64,000 bases of DNA from DATATJ01 sp963789075 (GTDB lineage: Bacteria; Acidobacteriota; Vicinamibacteria; Vicinamibacterales; CAVVIG01): the NCBI GenBank assembly GCA_963789075.1, contig CAWBJQ010000003.1:744001-808000 (forward strand), written 5' to 3'. This document shows, one piece after another, positions 1-7,960 of this stretch (its first letter is position 1; each line of letters begins with the position of its first letter). A model generated the notes under the pieces. The model searched no databases and was not told the DNA's origin. It saw only the letters and a list, made by a program, of their open reading frames with translations. A program made the position numbers and the translations under genes.

Positions 1-2
1 TC

Positions 3-2018
3 GGCGTCGCCTCCGGCGCGCTTGCCGTGTTTGCGCTCATCGCGTTGTTCCGCCGGCTGGACGGCGAACCCGGTCTGCAACCCTATGCCGCCACTTTGGT
101 GACGGTCACGTCGCCGCTGTACTGGTTCACCGCGGCGCGTCCGTTGAGCGACACCACCGGCCTGGCGGCGGCCCTGGGGGTGCAGGCGCTGACGCTCGCC
201 GCGTCCACACCGCGCGCTGCGGTCCTGGCCAGCCTGTGCGCCGGCCTGGCGGTCGGTATCCGATCCCAGGTTGCGTGGCTGACCCTGCCCCTGCTCATCG
301 TCGTCATCGTCCGCCGCAGCGGCCGCGAGCGGCTGCCAGCTACCCTTGCCGGCGCGGCAGCCGCGTTCACCGCCGGTGCCTTGGTGTGGGGCATCCCGCT
401 GGTCTGGCTCTCTGGCGGCCCCGCGGGGTACTGGCACGCGCTGTCCAACCAGGGCGCTGAAGATTTCGGCGGCGTCACGATGCTCTGGACGATGCCGACG
501 CCGCGCGAGCTGATGTCGGCGCTCTACTACGCGTTCGGCGCGCCGTGGGCAATCTGGCCGCTGGCAACCGTCGTGCTCGTCTTCGCCCTCGTCGGCGTCT
601 GGCGGTTGAGGAGGGCAGACGTCGGCGCGTTGACCACGCTCGCGTGGGCGTTCGTGCCGTATCTGATGTTCGATCTGCTGTTTCAGGAAACGTTCACAAC
701 GCGCTACGCGCTGCCGCTCGTCGTGCCGGTCGCGTACCTCGCCGTGCAGGGGCTCGGCGCCCTCGAGAATCGACAGGCGATGGCGCTCGCCGCCGGGCTC
801 GCCGGCTGTAGCCTCACAGTCGTCGTCCCGCAGCTGCGGTCGTATTCGCGCTTCGACGCGCCGGCGTTTCGCATGCTCGCCGATATGCGGGAACCTGGCG
901 CGACGGCTTTAGCCGAGCGTCCCGGCGAACGACAGCGCTCGGCCGAAGCCTTCGCGCTACAGAGACGGCCGGTCCTGGCGATGCACCGCCGCGAAGAGCT
1001 CGACCTCCGGCGGCCGATTCAATGGATCGGCGCCGCGATGCCGCGCACCGCGGTACACCTGCCGGCGCCGCCGAAACATGAGTGGCTCCAGCTGGTGAAG
1101 TACTGGAACGATGGCGGCCATGATCCGGTGTGGTTCGTCGCGGACCCGCTGCGCAGCGACCTCGCGCTGGTCGATCATGCCGCGAGCCCGCATCGGTCGT
1201 ACGAGTGGCCGTTGCGCTTTCCCGTGCTCATCGGCGGCGTCCGGCCGAGCGCGATGGACTGGTACACGCTGGACACGCCGGGCTGGTACCTCGGCGAAGG
1301 GTGGGCACTGACGCCGGAAGCAGCGGGCGTGGCGGGTGAGGATCACCGCGGCCCCGGCATCGCGCCGATTCAAGGCTGGATCCGCCGGCGCGCCGAAGCA
1401 GCCGTGTTGATGATTGGCGGCCGCAACATGACGCCAGCCGCATCGCATCTGCGCGTGTCGATCGATGGCCGTCTGCTCGACGAGCGCGACGTGGCGCCCG
1501 GATCGTTTCTTCAGATGCTCGATCTCCCGGGCGGCGCGCTCGAAGGCGCCGGCGATTACGCGACGATCGCTGTGACGGCCAGCAGCGATCGGACTGCGAT
1601 CGAGCAGTTCGATGTGCAGTCGGCCGGCCGCGTCGTGTTCGGCTTCGGTGAAGGCTGGCACGAGCACGAATACGATCCAGTGACGGGCGCCGAGTGGCGC
1701 TGGACGAGCGAGCGGGCGACGCTGCGCATCAGGGCCGAGCGCCACGCGCTCACGCTGTATCTTCGCGGAGTGACCGAGCGATCCGGCACGTCTCACATCG
1801 TCGTACGCGTCGGGAATCGGATTCTGGCGCAGGAGGACGTGGGCGCGGGTCTCGACATGTCGATCGGCATTCCCGCCGCCATCGTGAGCGGGCCCGACAC
1901 CATGTTGACGATCGAATCGAATCAGACGCACGTGCCAGCCGAGCGCAGCCGCCGCAGTCCGGATCGGCGGCGCCTGGGTTTACGCGTGTATGAATGCCGC
2001 GTTACTCCGGCTTCCTAG
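3..2018 (+). CDS. Membrane glycosyltransferase, GT39/PMT-like, 5'-truncated by window edge
   Basis: The frame is open from the first full codon of the window, so the N-terminus is missing; a GTG at 27 is an internal codon rather than a convincing start. The first roughly 280 residues are a run of hydrophobic segments separated by short Arg-rich loops, with a segment around residues 25-45 (SPLYWFTAARPLSD) that resembles the loops of dolichyl-phosphate-mannose-type glycosyltransferases. The last roughly 240 residues look soluble and beta-rich. Such enzymes move a sugar from a polyprenyl-phosphate donor onto lipid or protein at the outer face of the inner membrane. The 3' end overlaps the convergent methyltransferase gene by 17 bases. 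The family assignment rests on overall architecture, and the acceptor cannot be told. Confidence 0.6.
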   Translation, partial: GVASGALAVFALIALFRRLDGEPGLQPYAATLVTVTSPLYWFTAARPLSDTTGLAAALGVQALTLAASTPRAAVLASLCAGLAVGIRSQVAWLTLPLLIVVIVRRSGRERLPATLAGAAAAFTAGALVWGIPLVWLSGGPAGYWHALSNQGAEDFGGVTMLWTMPTPRELMSALYYAFGAPWAIWPLATVVLVFALVGVWRLRRADVGALTTLAWAFVPYLMFDLLFQETFTTRYALPLVVPVAYLAVQGLGALENRQAMALAAGLAGCSLTVVVPQLRSYSRFDAPAFRMLADMREPGATALAERPGERQRSAEAFALQRRPVLAMHRREELDLRRPIQWIGAAMPRTAVHLPAPPKHEWLQLVKYWNDGGHDPVWFVADPLRSDLALVDHAASPHRSYEWPLRFPVLIGGVRPSAMDWYTLDTPGWYLGEGWALTPEAAGVAGEDHRGPGIAPIQGWIRRRAEAAVLMIGGRNMTPAASHLRVSIDGRLLDERDVAPGSFLQMLDLPGGALEGAGDYATIAVTASSDRTAIEQFDVQSAGRVVFGFGEGWHEHEYDPVTGAEWRWTSERATLRIRAERHALTLYLRGVTERSGTSHIVVRVGNRILAQEDVGAGLDMSIGIPAAIVSGPDTMLTIESNQTHVPAERSRRSPDRRRLGLRVYECRVTPAS

Positions 2019-2754
2019 CCAGACAGAGCAGCGAACTGCCGAACGGTGCGTCGAAGCGCCGCAGCCACACAGCCTCGAGCCGCAGCAGCAGTGTCAGTGC
2101 TCCATTGAGCAGCGCGGGCGGTACCGAAATGTCGGCCTCCACGCCGGCATCGCGCTCGGTCGGCAGGCCCCGCAGGCGCTGCGCGCCGCGGACGATGGCC
2201 ATCGGCACGAAGAGCGTGGCGTTGGTGTATGTGATGCGCTCGACGATGAATCCGGCGCTTGCCAGCAGGGCGCTGAGCCTCGCGCGGTCGTACCGCCGGA
2301 GCTCGCGGCTCAACACGGAATGGCTGCCGCGCAGCCATTCAGAGGCGGCGACGTTGACCAGGGCGTAACCTCCTGGACGGATCAGCCGATACATCTCTAC
2401 AACGGCCGCGTACTCATCTTTTGCCTGGAGCGAATACAACACATCGAACGACGTGACCAGATCGAACGCGCCAGCGGCAAAGGGTGCCGCCGTGACTGTC
2501 GCGCGCGCGAGCCGGGTGCGTCCGGCTTTGTGGCCGAGACGGACGCCAGCTTCTGACAGGTCAAAGCCGTACGCTTGGCCGAAACGGCTGAGCAGCGCGA
2601 CGTTGGCGCCCGTTCCGCACCCGCAATCGAGAATGCGGACCGTCGGCCGTCCGTGGGTTGCACGATCGACGAATGGGGTGATGAACGCACGAAAGCCGCG
2701 AAACCAGAAATGCCGCGCTTCCGCCTCTGCAGTCGCGCGGAGGAGCCGCTCCAC
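2002..2754 (-). CDS. Class I SAM-dependent methyltransferase
   Basis: A 250-residue protein with the Rossmann methyltransferase motif I, ILDCGCGTGANV, at about residues 39-50. An acidic motif II follows in YGFDLSEAGV, and a motif around FDLVTSFDVLYSL sits near residues 97-109. Motif PGGYALVNVAA at about 127-137 is typical of the Methyltransf_11/23 group. The N-terminal HFWFRGFR is common in methyltransferases encoded next to membrane glycosyltransferases. It probably methylates a small molecule or a cell-envelope glycan or lipid precursor; the substrate is not visible. It converges on the preceding glycosyltransferase gene, and their 3' ends overlap by 17 bases. The start is the only upstream ATG that leaves the SAM domain complete. 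Confidence 0.85.
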   Translation of the reverse strand: MERLLRATAEAEARHFWFRGFRAFITPFVDRATHGRPTVRILDCGCGTGANVALLSRFGQAYGFDLSEAGVRLGHKAGRTRLARATVTAAPFAAGAFDLVTSFDVLYSLQAKDEYAAVVEMYRLIRPGGYALVNVAASEWLRGSHSVLSRELRRYDRARLSALLASAGFIVERITYTNATLFVPMAIVRGAQRLRGLPTERDAGVEADISVPPALLNGALTLLLRLEAVWLRRFDAPFGSSLLCLARKPE

Positions 2755-2800
2755 GCGGGCATTGTACCGTGTATCGTTTTCGTCACAGCGGACCAGTTAA

Positions 2801-2829
2801 TTGACACTGCTGAGTCAAATTTGTAAGCT
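2801..2829 (+). promoter_or_regulatory. Probable sigma70 promoter of the Pal-like gene
   Basis: TTGACA at 2801-2806 is a perfect -35 box. Seventeen bases later TAAGCT at 2824-2829 is a weak -10 box. The stretch is locally AT-rich against a GC-rich background and ends 22 bases before the lipoprotein start codon. Confidence 0.45.
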
Positions 2830-2851
2830 GCGACCTCCTGAGGAGAGATTC

Positions 2852-3427
2852 ATGAATCGCGTTCGTCGACTCGCATCGCTCGTTGCGCTGACTTTCGCTG
2901 TGGCTGTATTTGCGGCCGGTTGCCATAAAAAAGTTCCCGCGCCGGCGCCCGCTCCACCTCCGCCGCCACCAGCGGCTCCAGCAACGCCGCCGCCGCCCCC
3001 GCCGCCGGCGCCTCGCCCCGCGCCAGCGCCGGCCCCGCTGACTGAAGACCAGATCTTCGCGCAGAAGTCGCTGGATCAGCTCAACGCGGAAAAGCCGCTC
3101 GACGATGTGTACTTTGAGCTCGACCAGTCGACGATTCGCGATGAAGCACGCGCCTCGCTGCAGAAGGATGCGGACTGGCTGAAGAAATGGACGAGCACGC
3201 AGGTGACCGTCGAGGGACACTGCGACTCGCGCGGCAGCTCCGAATACAACCTGGCGCTCGGCTCGCGCCGGGCGGACTCGGTGAAAGATTATCTCGTGAG
3301 CCTCGGCGTTCCGACCGGCCGCCTCTCCGTCGTGAGCAAGGGGAAGGAACAGCCGTTCTGCACGGAAGAGAGCGAGTCGTGCTGGCAGCAGAACCGCCGC
3401 GGGCACTTCATCATTACAGCGAAGTAG
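2852..3427 (+). CDS. pal: OmpA-family peptidoglycan-associated lipoprotein (Pal-like)
   Basis: A 191-residue outer-membrane lipoprotein. Residues 1-24 are a lipoprotein signal ending in the lipobox FAAGC, with Cys24 as the lipidated residue. A Pro/Ala-rich linker (about 28-70) would span the periplasm. The C-terminal OmpA domain (about 85-191) carries the peptidoglycan-binding region with VEGHCDSRGSSEYN and the late QNRRGHFIITA segment. It anchors the outer membrane to peptidoglycan. The ATG at 2852 was chosen because a GAGGAGAG ribosome site lies just upstream and because it begins the signal peptide exactly; a start 51 bases earlier would add a non-signal leader. No tol genes are adjacent. 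The gene is followed by a strong hairpin shared with the convergent pyr arm. Confidence 0.9.
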   Translation: MNRVRRLASLVALTFAVAVFAAGCHKKVPAPAPAPPPPPPAAPATPPPPPPPAPRPAPAPAPLTEDQIFAQKSLDQLNAEKPLDDVYFELDQSTIRDEARASLQKDADWLKKWTSTQVTVEGHCDSRGSSEYNLALGSRRADSVKDYLVSLGVPTGRLSVVSKGKEQPFCTEESESCWQQNRRGHFIITAK

Positions 3428-3466
3428 GCAGGAAGGGCTGGAGGGGCCTGTCCTGCCCTTCCTGCC
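3427..3466. terminator. Bidirectional hairpin between pal and the minus-strand pyr arm
   Basis: GGCAGGAAGGGC at 3427-3438 pairs perfectly with GCCCTTCCTGCC at 3455-3466, giving a 12-bp stem with a 16-base loop, followed by a short T-rich run (TTCTTA). It lies between two convergent genes, so it can end transcription from both sides. Confidence 0.7.
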
Positions 3467-3486
3467 TTCTTATCCGCGCTGCGCGG

Positions 3487-3735
3487 TCATGTCGCGGACC
3501 GCGCCAAGAGCAGCCGTCGCAGTTCGTCCTCGCCGACGCGGTATTTCGCCGCTTTTCTTCCATCCACTAACAGCACCGGTATTTCGAGGCCGTAGGTCGC
3601 CTCCAGACCCGCGTCGGTCGAAACGTCAACCACCTCGAGCGTCAGCGGCACCGTACGCGCGACCCGCGCGATGGTTGCTTGCATATCGTCGCAAAGGTGG
3701 CAGCCGGGACGCGAATAGAGCGTGAGCGCAATCAC
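3487..3735 (-). CDS. Glutaredoxin-like thioredoxin-fold protein
   Basis: An 82-residue protein starting with a beta strand and the redox motif CHLC (YSRPGCHLCDD, residues 7-17), then GLEIPVLLVDG with the cis-proline typical of the thioredoxin fold. This matches the short glutaredoxin-like DUF836/Glrx family of thiol-disulfide proteins. The start was set to GTG at 3735 because it overlaps the pyrF stop codon as GTGA, a coupling typical of operon genes; longer readings upstream are only the shadow of pyrF. It is the last gene of the pyrK-pyrD-pyrF arm. Its partner protein is unknown, and its place there may simply reflect operon packing. Confidence 0.75.
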   Translation of the reverse strand: MIALTLYSRPGCHLCDDMQATIARVARTVPLTLEVVDVSTDAGLEATYGLEIPVLLVDGRKAAKYRVGEDELRRLLLARSAT

Positions 3736-4448
3736 AGGGCGTTCGTGGCGCGGCACTCGGCGGCGATCCGTTCGGCGGCGGCTCGTGGGTCGGCGGCGGC
3801 GATGATCGGCCGCCCGACCACGAGGTAGGTCGATCCGGCCGCCAGCGCCTGCGCTGCGCTCATCGTGCGGCTTTGGTCGCCCAACGCGTCGCCTGCCCCG
3901 CGAATTCCCGGCGTGACGATCACGAACCCGCTGCCGCAGCTCTGCCGAATCAGCGCGAGCTCCTGCGGCGAGGCGACCACGCCGTCGAGTCCGGCTGCCT
4001 GCGCGAGCCGCGCGAGCCGCTGCACCTGATCGCCCAACTGGCCGACGAATCCGATATCGCCGATCATCGCCTCGCTCAGACTGGTCAGCATCGTCACGGC
4101 GATGACGAGCGGCGCGGGGCGCGACGTGCGCGCGGCCTCCGCGTCCGCCGCCTCGCGTGCCGCCTTCATCATCGCGGCGCCGCCAGAGGCGTGCACGTTC
4201 ACCATCCACGCGCCCAGCCGCGTCGCCGCCGCCACCGCCCCGGCGACGGTGTTCGGGATGTCGTGAAACTTGAGATCGAGGAACACGCGGTCACCGCGCG
4301 AGGCCAGGTCCTCGACAATGGACGGGCCGTGGCTCGTGAACAGACGACTTCCGATCTTGAAGCCGCCGGCGACGCCGCGCAGGCGATCGGCGAGCGCGCG
4401 CGCTTCGGCTGCGGTATCGACATCGAGGGCGACTAGGAGCTGATCCAT
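3732..4448 (-). CDS. pyrF: Orotidine 5'-phosphate decarboxylase
   Basis: A 238-residue TIM-barrel enzyme that decarboxylates OMP to UMP, the last step of de novo UMP synthesis. The catalytic tetrad is visible in LDLKFHDIPNT at residues 57-67 (Asp58, Lys60, His62, Asp63). The phosphate-binding end is seen in VTPGIRGAG and in YLVVGRPI near the C-terminus. The length is normal for a bacterial group-I enzyme. Its start overlaps the pyrD end by 16 bases and its stop overlaps the glutaredoxin-like start by four, so the three genes are almost certainly cotranscribed and translationally coupled. Confidence 0.96.
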   Translation of the reverse strand: MDQLLVALDVDTAAEARALADRLRGVAGGFKIGSRLFTSHGPSIVEDLASRGDRVFLDLKFHDIPNTVAGAVAAATRLGAWMVNVHASGGAAMMKAAREAADAEAARTSRPAPLVIAVTMLTSLSEAMIGDIGFVGQLGDQVQRLARLAQAAGLDGVVASPQELALIRQSCGSGFVIVTPGIRGAGDALGDQSRTMSAAQALAAGSTYLVVGRPIIAAADPRAAAERIAAECRATNAL

Positions 4449-5371
4449 TCCTTATCTCGTGCTTTCGTGTCGAGCGACCCCACGAGATCGGCGATGCGCG
4501 CGATCTGGTGGCGCTGCATGTAATCCTGGATGCCGTCGAGCAGCTTCGGCCAGATGAGCGGGTCGACGAAGTTTGCAGTGCCGACCTGCACGGCCGACGC
4601 CCCGGCAATCAGGAACTCGAGCGCGTCGCGCGCATCGGCGATGCCGCCCATTCCGATAATCGGAATCTTCACCACTTGCCGGCACTCGTAGACCATGCGC
4701 ACGGCGATCGGCCGAATCGCCGGCCCGCTCAGACCGCCGACGATGTTCGAGATCTTCGGACGGCGCGTCTCGACGTCGATCACCATCGCGAGAAAGGTGT
4801 TGACGAGCGACACGGCATCGGCGCCGGCGTCCTCGGCCGCGCGCGCGAACGACGCCACGTCGGTCACGTTCGGCGTCAGCTTCGGAATCACCGGCAGCCG
4901 GGTCACCTTGCGGACGGCGTTGACCACGTCGAAGGTGCCGGCGAGGCTGCACCCGAATTGGATGCCGCCCTCCTTGATGTTGGGGCACGAGATGTTCAGC
5001 TCGATGGCCGCCACGCCTTCGGCATCCGACAGGATGCGCGAGACGTCGACGTACTCGTCGAGCGTCGTGCCGCAGACGTTCACAATCACAGTGGCCTGGC
5101 GCGCGCGCAGCTCGGGCAGCTTCTCACGCACGAAGCGGTGGACGCCGATGCCCTGAAGACCGATGGCGTTGAGCATGCCGGCCGGCGTCTCGACAATCCG
5201 CGGCGCCGGGTGGCCTTCGCGTTCATGGAGGAACAGCCCTTTGACGGCGACGCCGCCCAGCGACGCGAGATCGACCATCTCCGCGTACTCGACGCCGTAG
5301 CCGAAGCAGCCGCTGGCGGCGATCAGCGGGTTCGAGAGCGTGAGTGAGCCGATCTTGACGGAGAGGTCCAT
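4433..5371 (-). CDS. pyrD: Dihydroorotate dehydrogenase, class 1B catalytic subunit
   Basis: A 312-residue FMN-binding TIM barrel oxidising dihydroorotate to orotate. The glycine-rich N-terminal region ends in AASGCFGYG, and NISCPNIK at residues 126-133 carries the Cys129 expected as active-site base in class 1 enzymes. Class 1B is inferred because pyrK, the FAD/iron-sulfur electron-transfer subunit, is encoded just upstream, so electrons would go to NAD. The ATG at 5371 is preferred over one 48 bases upstream, because the extra residues are translated repeat sequence and the family begins with the MDLSVKIGSL-type strand. It overlaps pyrF by 16 bases. Confidence 0.95.
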   Translation of the reverse strand: MDLSVKIGSLTLSNPLIAASGCFGYGVEYAEMVDLASLGGVAVKGLFLHEREGHPAPRIVETPAGMLNAIGLQGIGVHRFVREKLPELRARQATVIVNVCGTTLDEYVDVSRILSDAEGVAAIELNISCPNIKEGGIQFGCSLAGTFDVVNAVRKVTRLPVIPKLTPNVTDVASFARAAEDAGADAVSLVNTFLAMVIDVETRRPKISNIVGGLSGPAIRPIAVRMVYECRQVVKIPIIGMGGIADARDALEFLIAGASAVQVGTANFVDPLIWPKLLDGIQDYMQRHQIARIADLVGSLDTKARDKEWISS

Positions 5372-5382
5372 CGATCTAAACG

Positions 5383-5479
5383 CTCCACCACAAAGGACAC
5401 GGGGGACACGGAGGTTCAATCCAGCGGGTCCAAAGGGTTTTGCCTCTGTGTCCTCCGTGTCCTCCGTGGTGAAGAGGCA
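5383..5479. repeat. Dispersed CACGGAGG/CCTCCGTG inverted repeat between pyrK and pyrD
   Basis: A left arm of short words (CCACAAAGGACACGGGGGACACGGAGG) faces a right arm CCTCTGTGTCCTCCGTGTCCTCCGTGG, so the spacer can fold into a long imperfect hairpin. Related copies lie at 9257, 16812, 22756, 23367, 30867 and 49296. Confidence 0.8.
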
Positions 5480-6292
5480 TCAGTCCCACTTGATCTCATT
5501 CCCCATCAGCACCGGCCCAGCGATGCACGATCTCACGTGATGGAACTGCCCATCATCGCCGCGCATGGGGATCACGCAGCTGTAACAGCCGCCGAGGCCG
5601 CAGCCCATGATGCGCTCGACCGACACCTGGCACGGTCTGCCGTATTTCGCCGCCGTGTTCGCCGTGGCTGCGAGCATCCCTTCGGGGCCGCACGCGTAGA
5701 TCGTCACGCGCGCGCCAGCCGGCCGGTCGGCCAGCCGGCGATCGAGCGGCGCGACGATGCGCCCGTGCTCGCCGGCGCTGCCGTCTTCGGTCGTGAGGAC
5801 GAGCGCGACGTCCAGAGCGCGGAAGAGATCGAGATAGAACAGCTCCTCGGCGCGCCGAGCGCCGTAGAACAGCGTCGAGCGAACGCCGCGGGCGCGCAAC
5901 GCTTCGGCGAGCGTGGCGAATGGCGCGAGCCCCACACCGCCAGCGACCATCCACGCTTCGTCGGGAGGCTCGACGATCGAGAACGGACGCCCGAGCGGCC
6001 CGAGACACGCGATCCGGTCGCCTGGCTGTGCGTTGTAGATGAGCGACGTGGAGGCGCCGATGCGCTTGCTGAGAATCGACACGCCAGTCGGCGCGCCGCT
6101 CGAGTCGCGCAGGACTTCGAAGACCGAGAAGGGACGCCGCAGCAGCGGATCGTGCCCGCGTGCCGCCTTCACCATCAGGAATTGTCCGGGGGCGGTCGCG
6201 GTGGCGATCGCGGGCGCCGCGAGGGCGAGCACGTTGTAGTCGGCCGACAGCGGGCGATTGGCGATCACGGCCGCCGACACGTCGATCGGCAT
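5480..6292 (-). CDS. pyrK: Dihydroorotate dehydrogenase electron-transfer subunit
   Basis: A 270-residue ferredoxin-reductase-like protein that binds FAD and a [2Fe-2S] cluster and passes electrons from PyrD to NAD. LLRRPFSVFEV at about residues 51-61 is the FAD-binding Arg-x-Tyr/Phe-Ser region and MVAGGVGLAPF the pyridine-nucleotide site. The cluster ligands are Cys231, Cys236, Cys239 and Cys256 in MGCGLGGCYSC and RSCIAGP. It is the first gene of the minus-strand pyrimidine arm. About 100 bases of dispersed repeat separate it from pyrD. It is divergent from pyrR across a 166-base regulatory region. Confidence 0.95.
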   Translation of the reverse strand: MPIDVSAAVIANRPLSADYNVLALAAPAIATATAPGQFLMVKAARGHDPLLRRPFSVFEVLRDSSGAPTGVSILSKRIGASTSLIYNAQPGDRIACLGPLGRPFSIVEPPDEAWMVAGGVGLAPFATLAEALRARGVRSTLFYGARRAEELFYLDLFRALDVALVLTTEDGSAGEHGRIVAPLDRRLADRPAGARVTIYACGPEGMLAATANTAAKYGRPCQVSVERIMGCGLGGCYSCVIPMRGDDGQFHHVRSCIAGPVLMGNEIKWD

Positions 6293-6399
6293 CGCGGGCA
6301 GTATACAACACGGAAAGTTGCATCACGCTGAGCTCGCGGTGCGCGCTCAGCGATCTTCGTGTGCGTTGTGTCCTTTGCGGCTCCGTGATGAATCGTCGG

Positions 6400-6408
6400 T
6401 GATATACT
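6400..6408 (+). promoter_or_regulatory. Extended -10 promoter of the pyrRBC operon
   Basis: TGATATACT fits an extended -10 box (TGnTATAAT-like). A TTGCGG at 6375 is too far away (22 bases) to be a standard -35, so the extended TG would have to compensate. Transcription would start near 6415, giving a leader of about 44 bases that contains the PyrR-type hairpin. Confidence 0.5.
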
Positions 6409-6427
6409 CATGTTCGTTCTCTTTAAC

Positions 6428-6458
6428 GCGGCCCAGCGAGGCTGCGAAGAGGTGCTGC
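6428..6458 (+). promoter_or_regulatory. PyrR-binding-loop hairpin next to the pyrR ribosome site
   Basis: GCGGCC (6428-6433) pairs with GGCTGC (6440-6445) around the hexaloop CAGCGA (6434-6439). This fits the CNGNGA hexaloop known for PyrR-binding loops, and the 14-base core GGCCCAGCGAGGCT matches the family consensus ARUCCNGNGAGGYU at all but two positions. The ribosome site GAAGAGG (6446-6452) follows immediately and the pyrR ATG is at 6459. No terminator hairpin is visible, so the layout suggests that PyrR bound with UMP or UTP blocks ribosome entry, as described in mycobacteria, rather than transcription attenuation. Confidence 0.7.
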
Positions 6459-7037
6459 ATGCCAGTCGTTCTCGACGCCGACCGAATTTCCCGCACCCTC
6501 ACGCGCATCGCGCACGAAATCCTCGAACGCAATCGCGGCATCGACGAGCTCGCGCTCGTCGGCATCCGCACGCGCGGCGTGCCGATTGCGCGGCGCCTCG
6601 CGCAGTCCATCCGCGAAATCGTGGAGCGCGACCCGGCGACAACGGCCGGGGTCGACCGGCGTGCGTCGACCGCCGACATCCCGACCGGTGTGCTCGACAT
6701 CACGCTGTACCGCGACGACCTGATGCGCCACACCGTCGGTCCGCAGCCGGTGATCCGCCGCACGGAAATTCCGTTCTCGATTGACGACAAGCGGATCCTG
6801 CTCGTGGACGACGTGCTGTTCACGGGCCGCACGATTCGCGCGGCGCTCGACGCACTCATCGACTTCGGCCGGCCGAAATCGATACAACTCGTCGTCCTGG
6901 TCGATCGCGGGCATCGCGAGCTGCCGATCAAGGCCGATTACGTCGGGAAGAATCTGCCGACCTCGCTGTCGCAGAGCGTCCAGGTCCACCTCGAGGAGGT
7001 CGACGGCCGCGACGAAGTCGAGATTCAGGAGTCATGA
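6459..7037 (+). CDS. pyrR: Bifunctional pyr operon regulator / uracil phosphoribosyltransferase
   Basis: A 192-residue type-I phosphoribosyltransferase-fold protein. The PRPP-binding loop RILLVDDVLFTGRTIR spans residues 112-127, and GIRTRGVPIARRL near residue 35 matches the PyrR/Upp active-site loop. PyrR binds pyr mRNA when UMP or UTP is abundant and may also convert uracil and PRPP to UMP. The ATG at 6459 begins at the conserved start of the family and is preceded by GAAGAGG; the same frame is open further upstream but crosses the promoter. Its stop overlaps the pyrB start as ATGA. A matching RNA hairpin in its own leader implies autoregulation of pyrR-pyrB-pyrC. Confidence 0.95.
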   Translation: MPVVLDADRISRTLTRIAHEILERNRGIDELALVGIRTRGVPIARRLAQSIREIVERDPATTAGVDRRASTADIPTGVLDITLYRDDLMRHTVGPQPVIRRTEIPFSIDDKRILLVDDVLFTGRTIRAALDALIDFGRPKSIQLVVLVDRGHRELPIKADYVGKNLPTSLSQSVQVHLEEVDGRDEVEIQES

Positions 7038-7960
7038 AGAAGGACCTGCTCTCCATCGGCGACCTCTCGGCCGAGGAAATCTACCGGATTCTCGACACGA
7101 CCGAAGCGATGCGCGAGATTGGACAGCGGCCGATCAAGAAAGTGCCGACGCTGCGCGGCAAGACCGTCGTCAATCTCTTCTACGAGCCGAGCACGCGCAC
7201 GCGCACGTCGTTCGAAATCGCCGAGAAGCGTCTGAGCGCCGACACGCTGAACATCGCCGTCGCCTCGTCCAGCGTGCTGAAAGGCGAGACGCTCGCGGAT
7301 ACCGCGATGAACATCGAAGCGATGGCCCCTGACGTGATCGTGCTGCGCCACGCTTCGTCCGGCGCCGGGCACCTGCTGTCGCGCATCTGCACGTCGCGCA
7401 TCATCAACGCCGGCGACGGCATGCACGAGCACCCGACGCAGGCGCTGCTCGACGCGTTCACGATCCGCGAGCACAAGCAGCGCATCGAAGGGCTCAAAGT
7501 CGTCATCGTCGGCGATTTGCTGCACAGCCGCGTGCTGCGTTCGAACGTGCTGCTGCTGACGAAGCTTGGCGCCGACGTGTGGCTCTGCGGCCCGTCCACG
7601 CTGGTGCCGCCCGGCATCGAGCGGCTCGGCGTACGGGTGTCCACCGTCGTCGACGAGGCGGTCGCCGGCGCCGACGTGATCATGATGCTGCGGATTCAGC
7701 AGGAACGGATGCACGGCGCATTCTTTCCGTCGCTGCGCGAGTACTTCAACACGTTCGGTATGACCGCGGCGCGGGTCGCACGGGCCAAGCCCGATGTGAT
7801 CATCATGCATCCGGGGCCGATGAACCGCGGCGTGGAGATCGCCTCCGACGTCGCGGACGGCCCCGGCTCGGTCATTCTCGAGCAGGTCGCCAACGGCGTC
7901 GCCGTCCGCATGGCGGTGCTGTATCTGATGGCGGGAGTCGAAGATGAAGCGGCTGCTTAG
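7034..7960 (+). CDS. pyrB: Aspartate carbamoyltransferase catalytic subunit
   Basis: A 308-residue ATCase joining carbamoyl phosphate and aspartate. The carbamoyl-phosphate loop PSTRTRTSFE lies at residues 52-61; HPTQALLDAFTI and the aspartate-side region MLRIQQERM are also present. No regulatory pyrI follows. Instead pyrC follows at once, overlapping by 17 bases, so the enzyme may work as a catalytic trimer or in a complex with PyrC, as in other bacteria with pyrB-pyrC pairs. The start overlaps the pyrR stop (ATGA), indicating translational coupling. Confidence 0.96.
   Translation: MKKDLLSIGDLSAEEIYRILDTTEAMREIGQRPIKKVPTLRGKTVVNLFYEPSTRTRTSFEIAEKRLSADTLNIAVASSSVLKGETLADTAMNIEAMAPDVIVLRHASSGAGHLLSRICTSRIINAGDGMHEHPTQALLDAFTIREHKQRIEGLKVVIVGDLLHSRVLRSNVLLLTKLGADVWLCGPSTLVPPGIERLGVRVSTVVDEAVAGADVIMMLRIQQERMHGAFFPSLREYFNTFGMTAARVARAKPDVIIMHPGPMNRGVEIASDVADGPGSVILEQVANGVAVRMAVLYLMAGVEDEAAA

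Noticed and set aside
957..1931. A minus-strand frame of 324 codons opposite the first glycosyltransferase
   Set aside because: Shadow frame, with a composition rich in Arg and His and no motif.
5383..5479. CRISPR array as an explanation for the word repeats
   Set aside because: The repeats are short (6-20 bases), directly adjacent, without 30-40-base unique spacers of equal length and without cas genes; they do not fit an array.
6300..6305. A -10 box for pyrK on the minus strand (TATACT)
   Set aside because: It lies within ten bases of the start codon and has no clear -35 partner, so I do not list it as a supported promoter.
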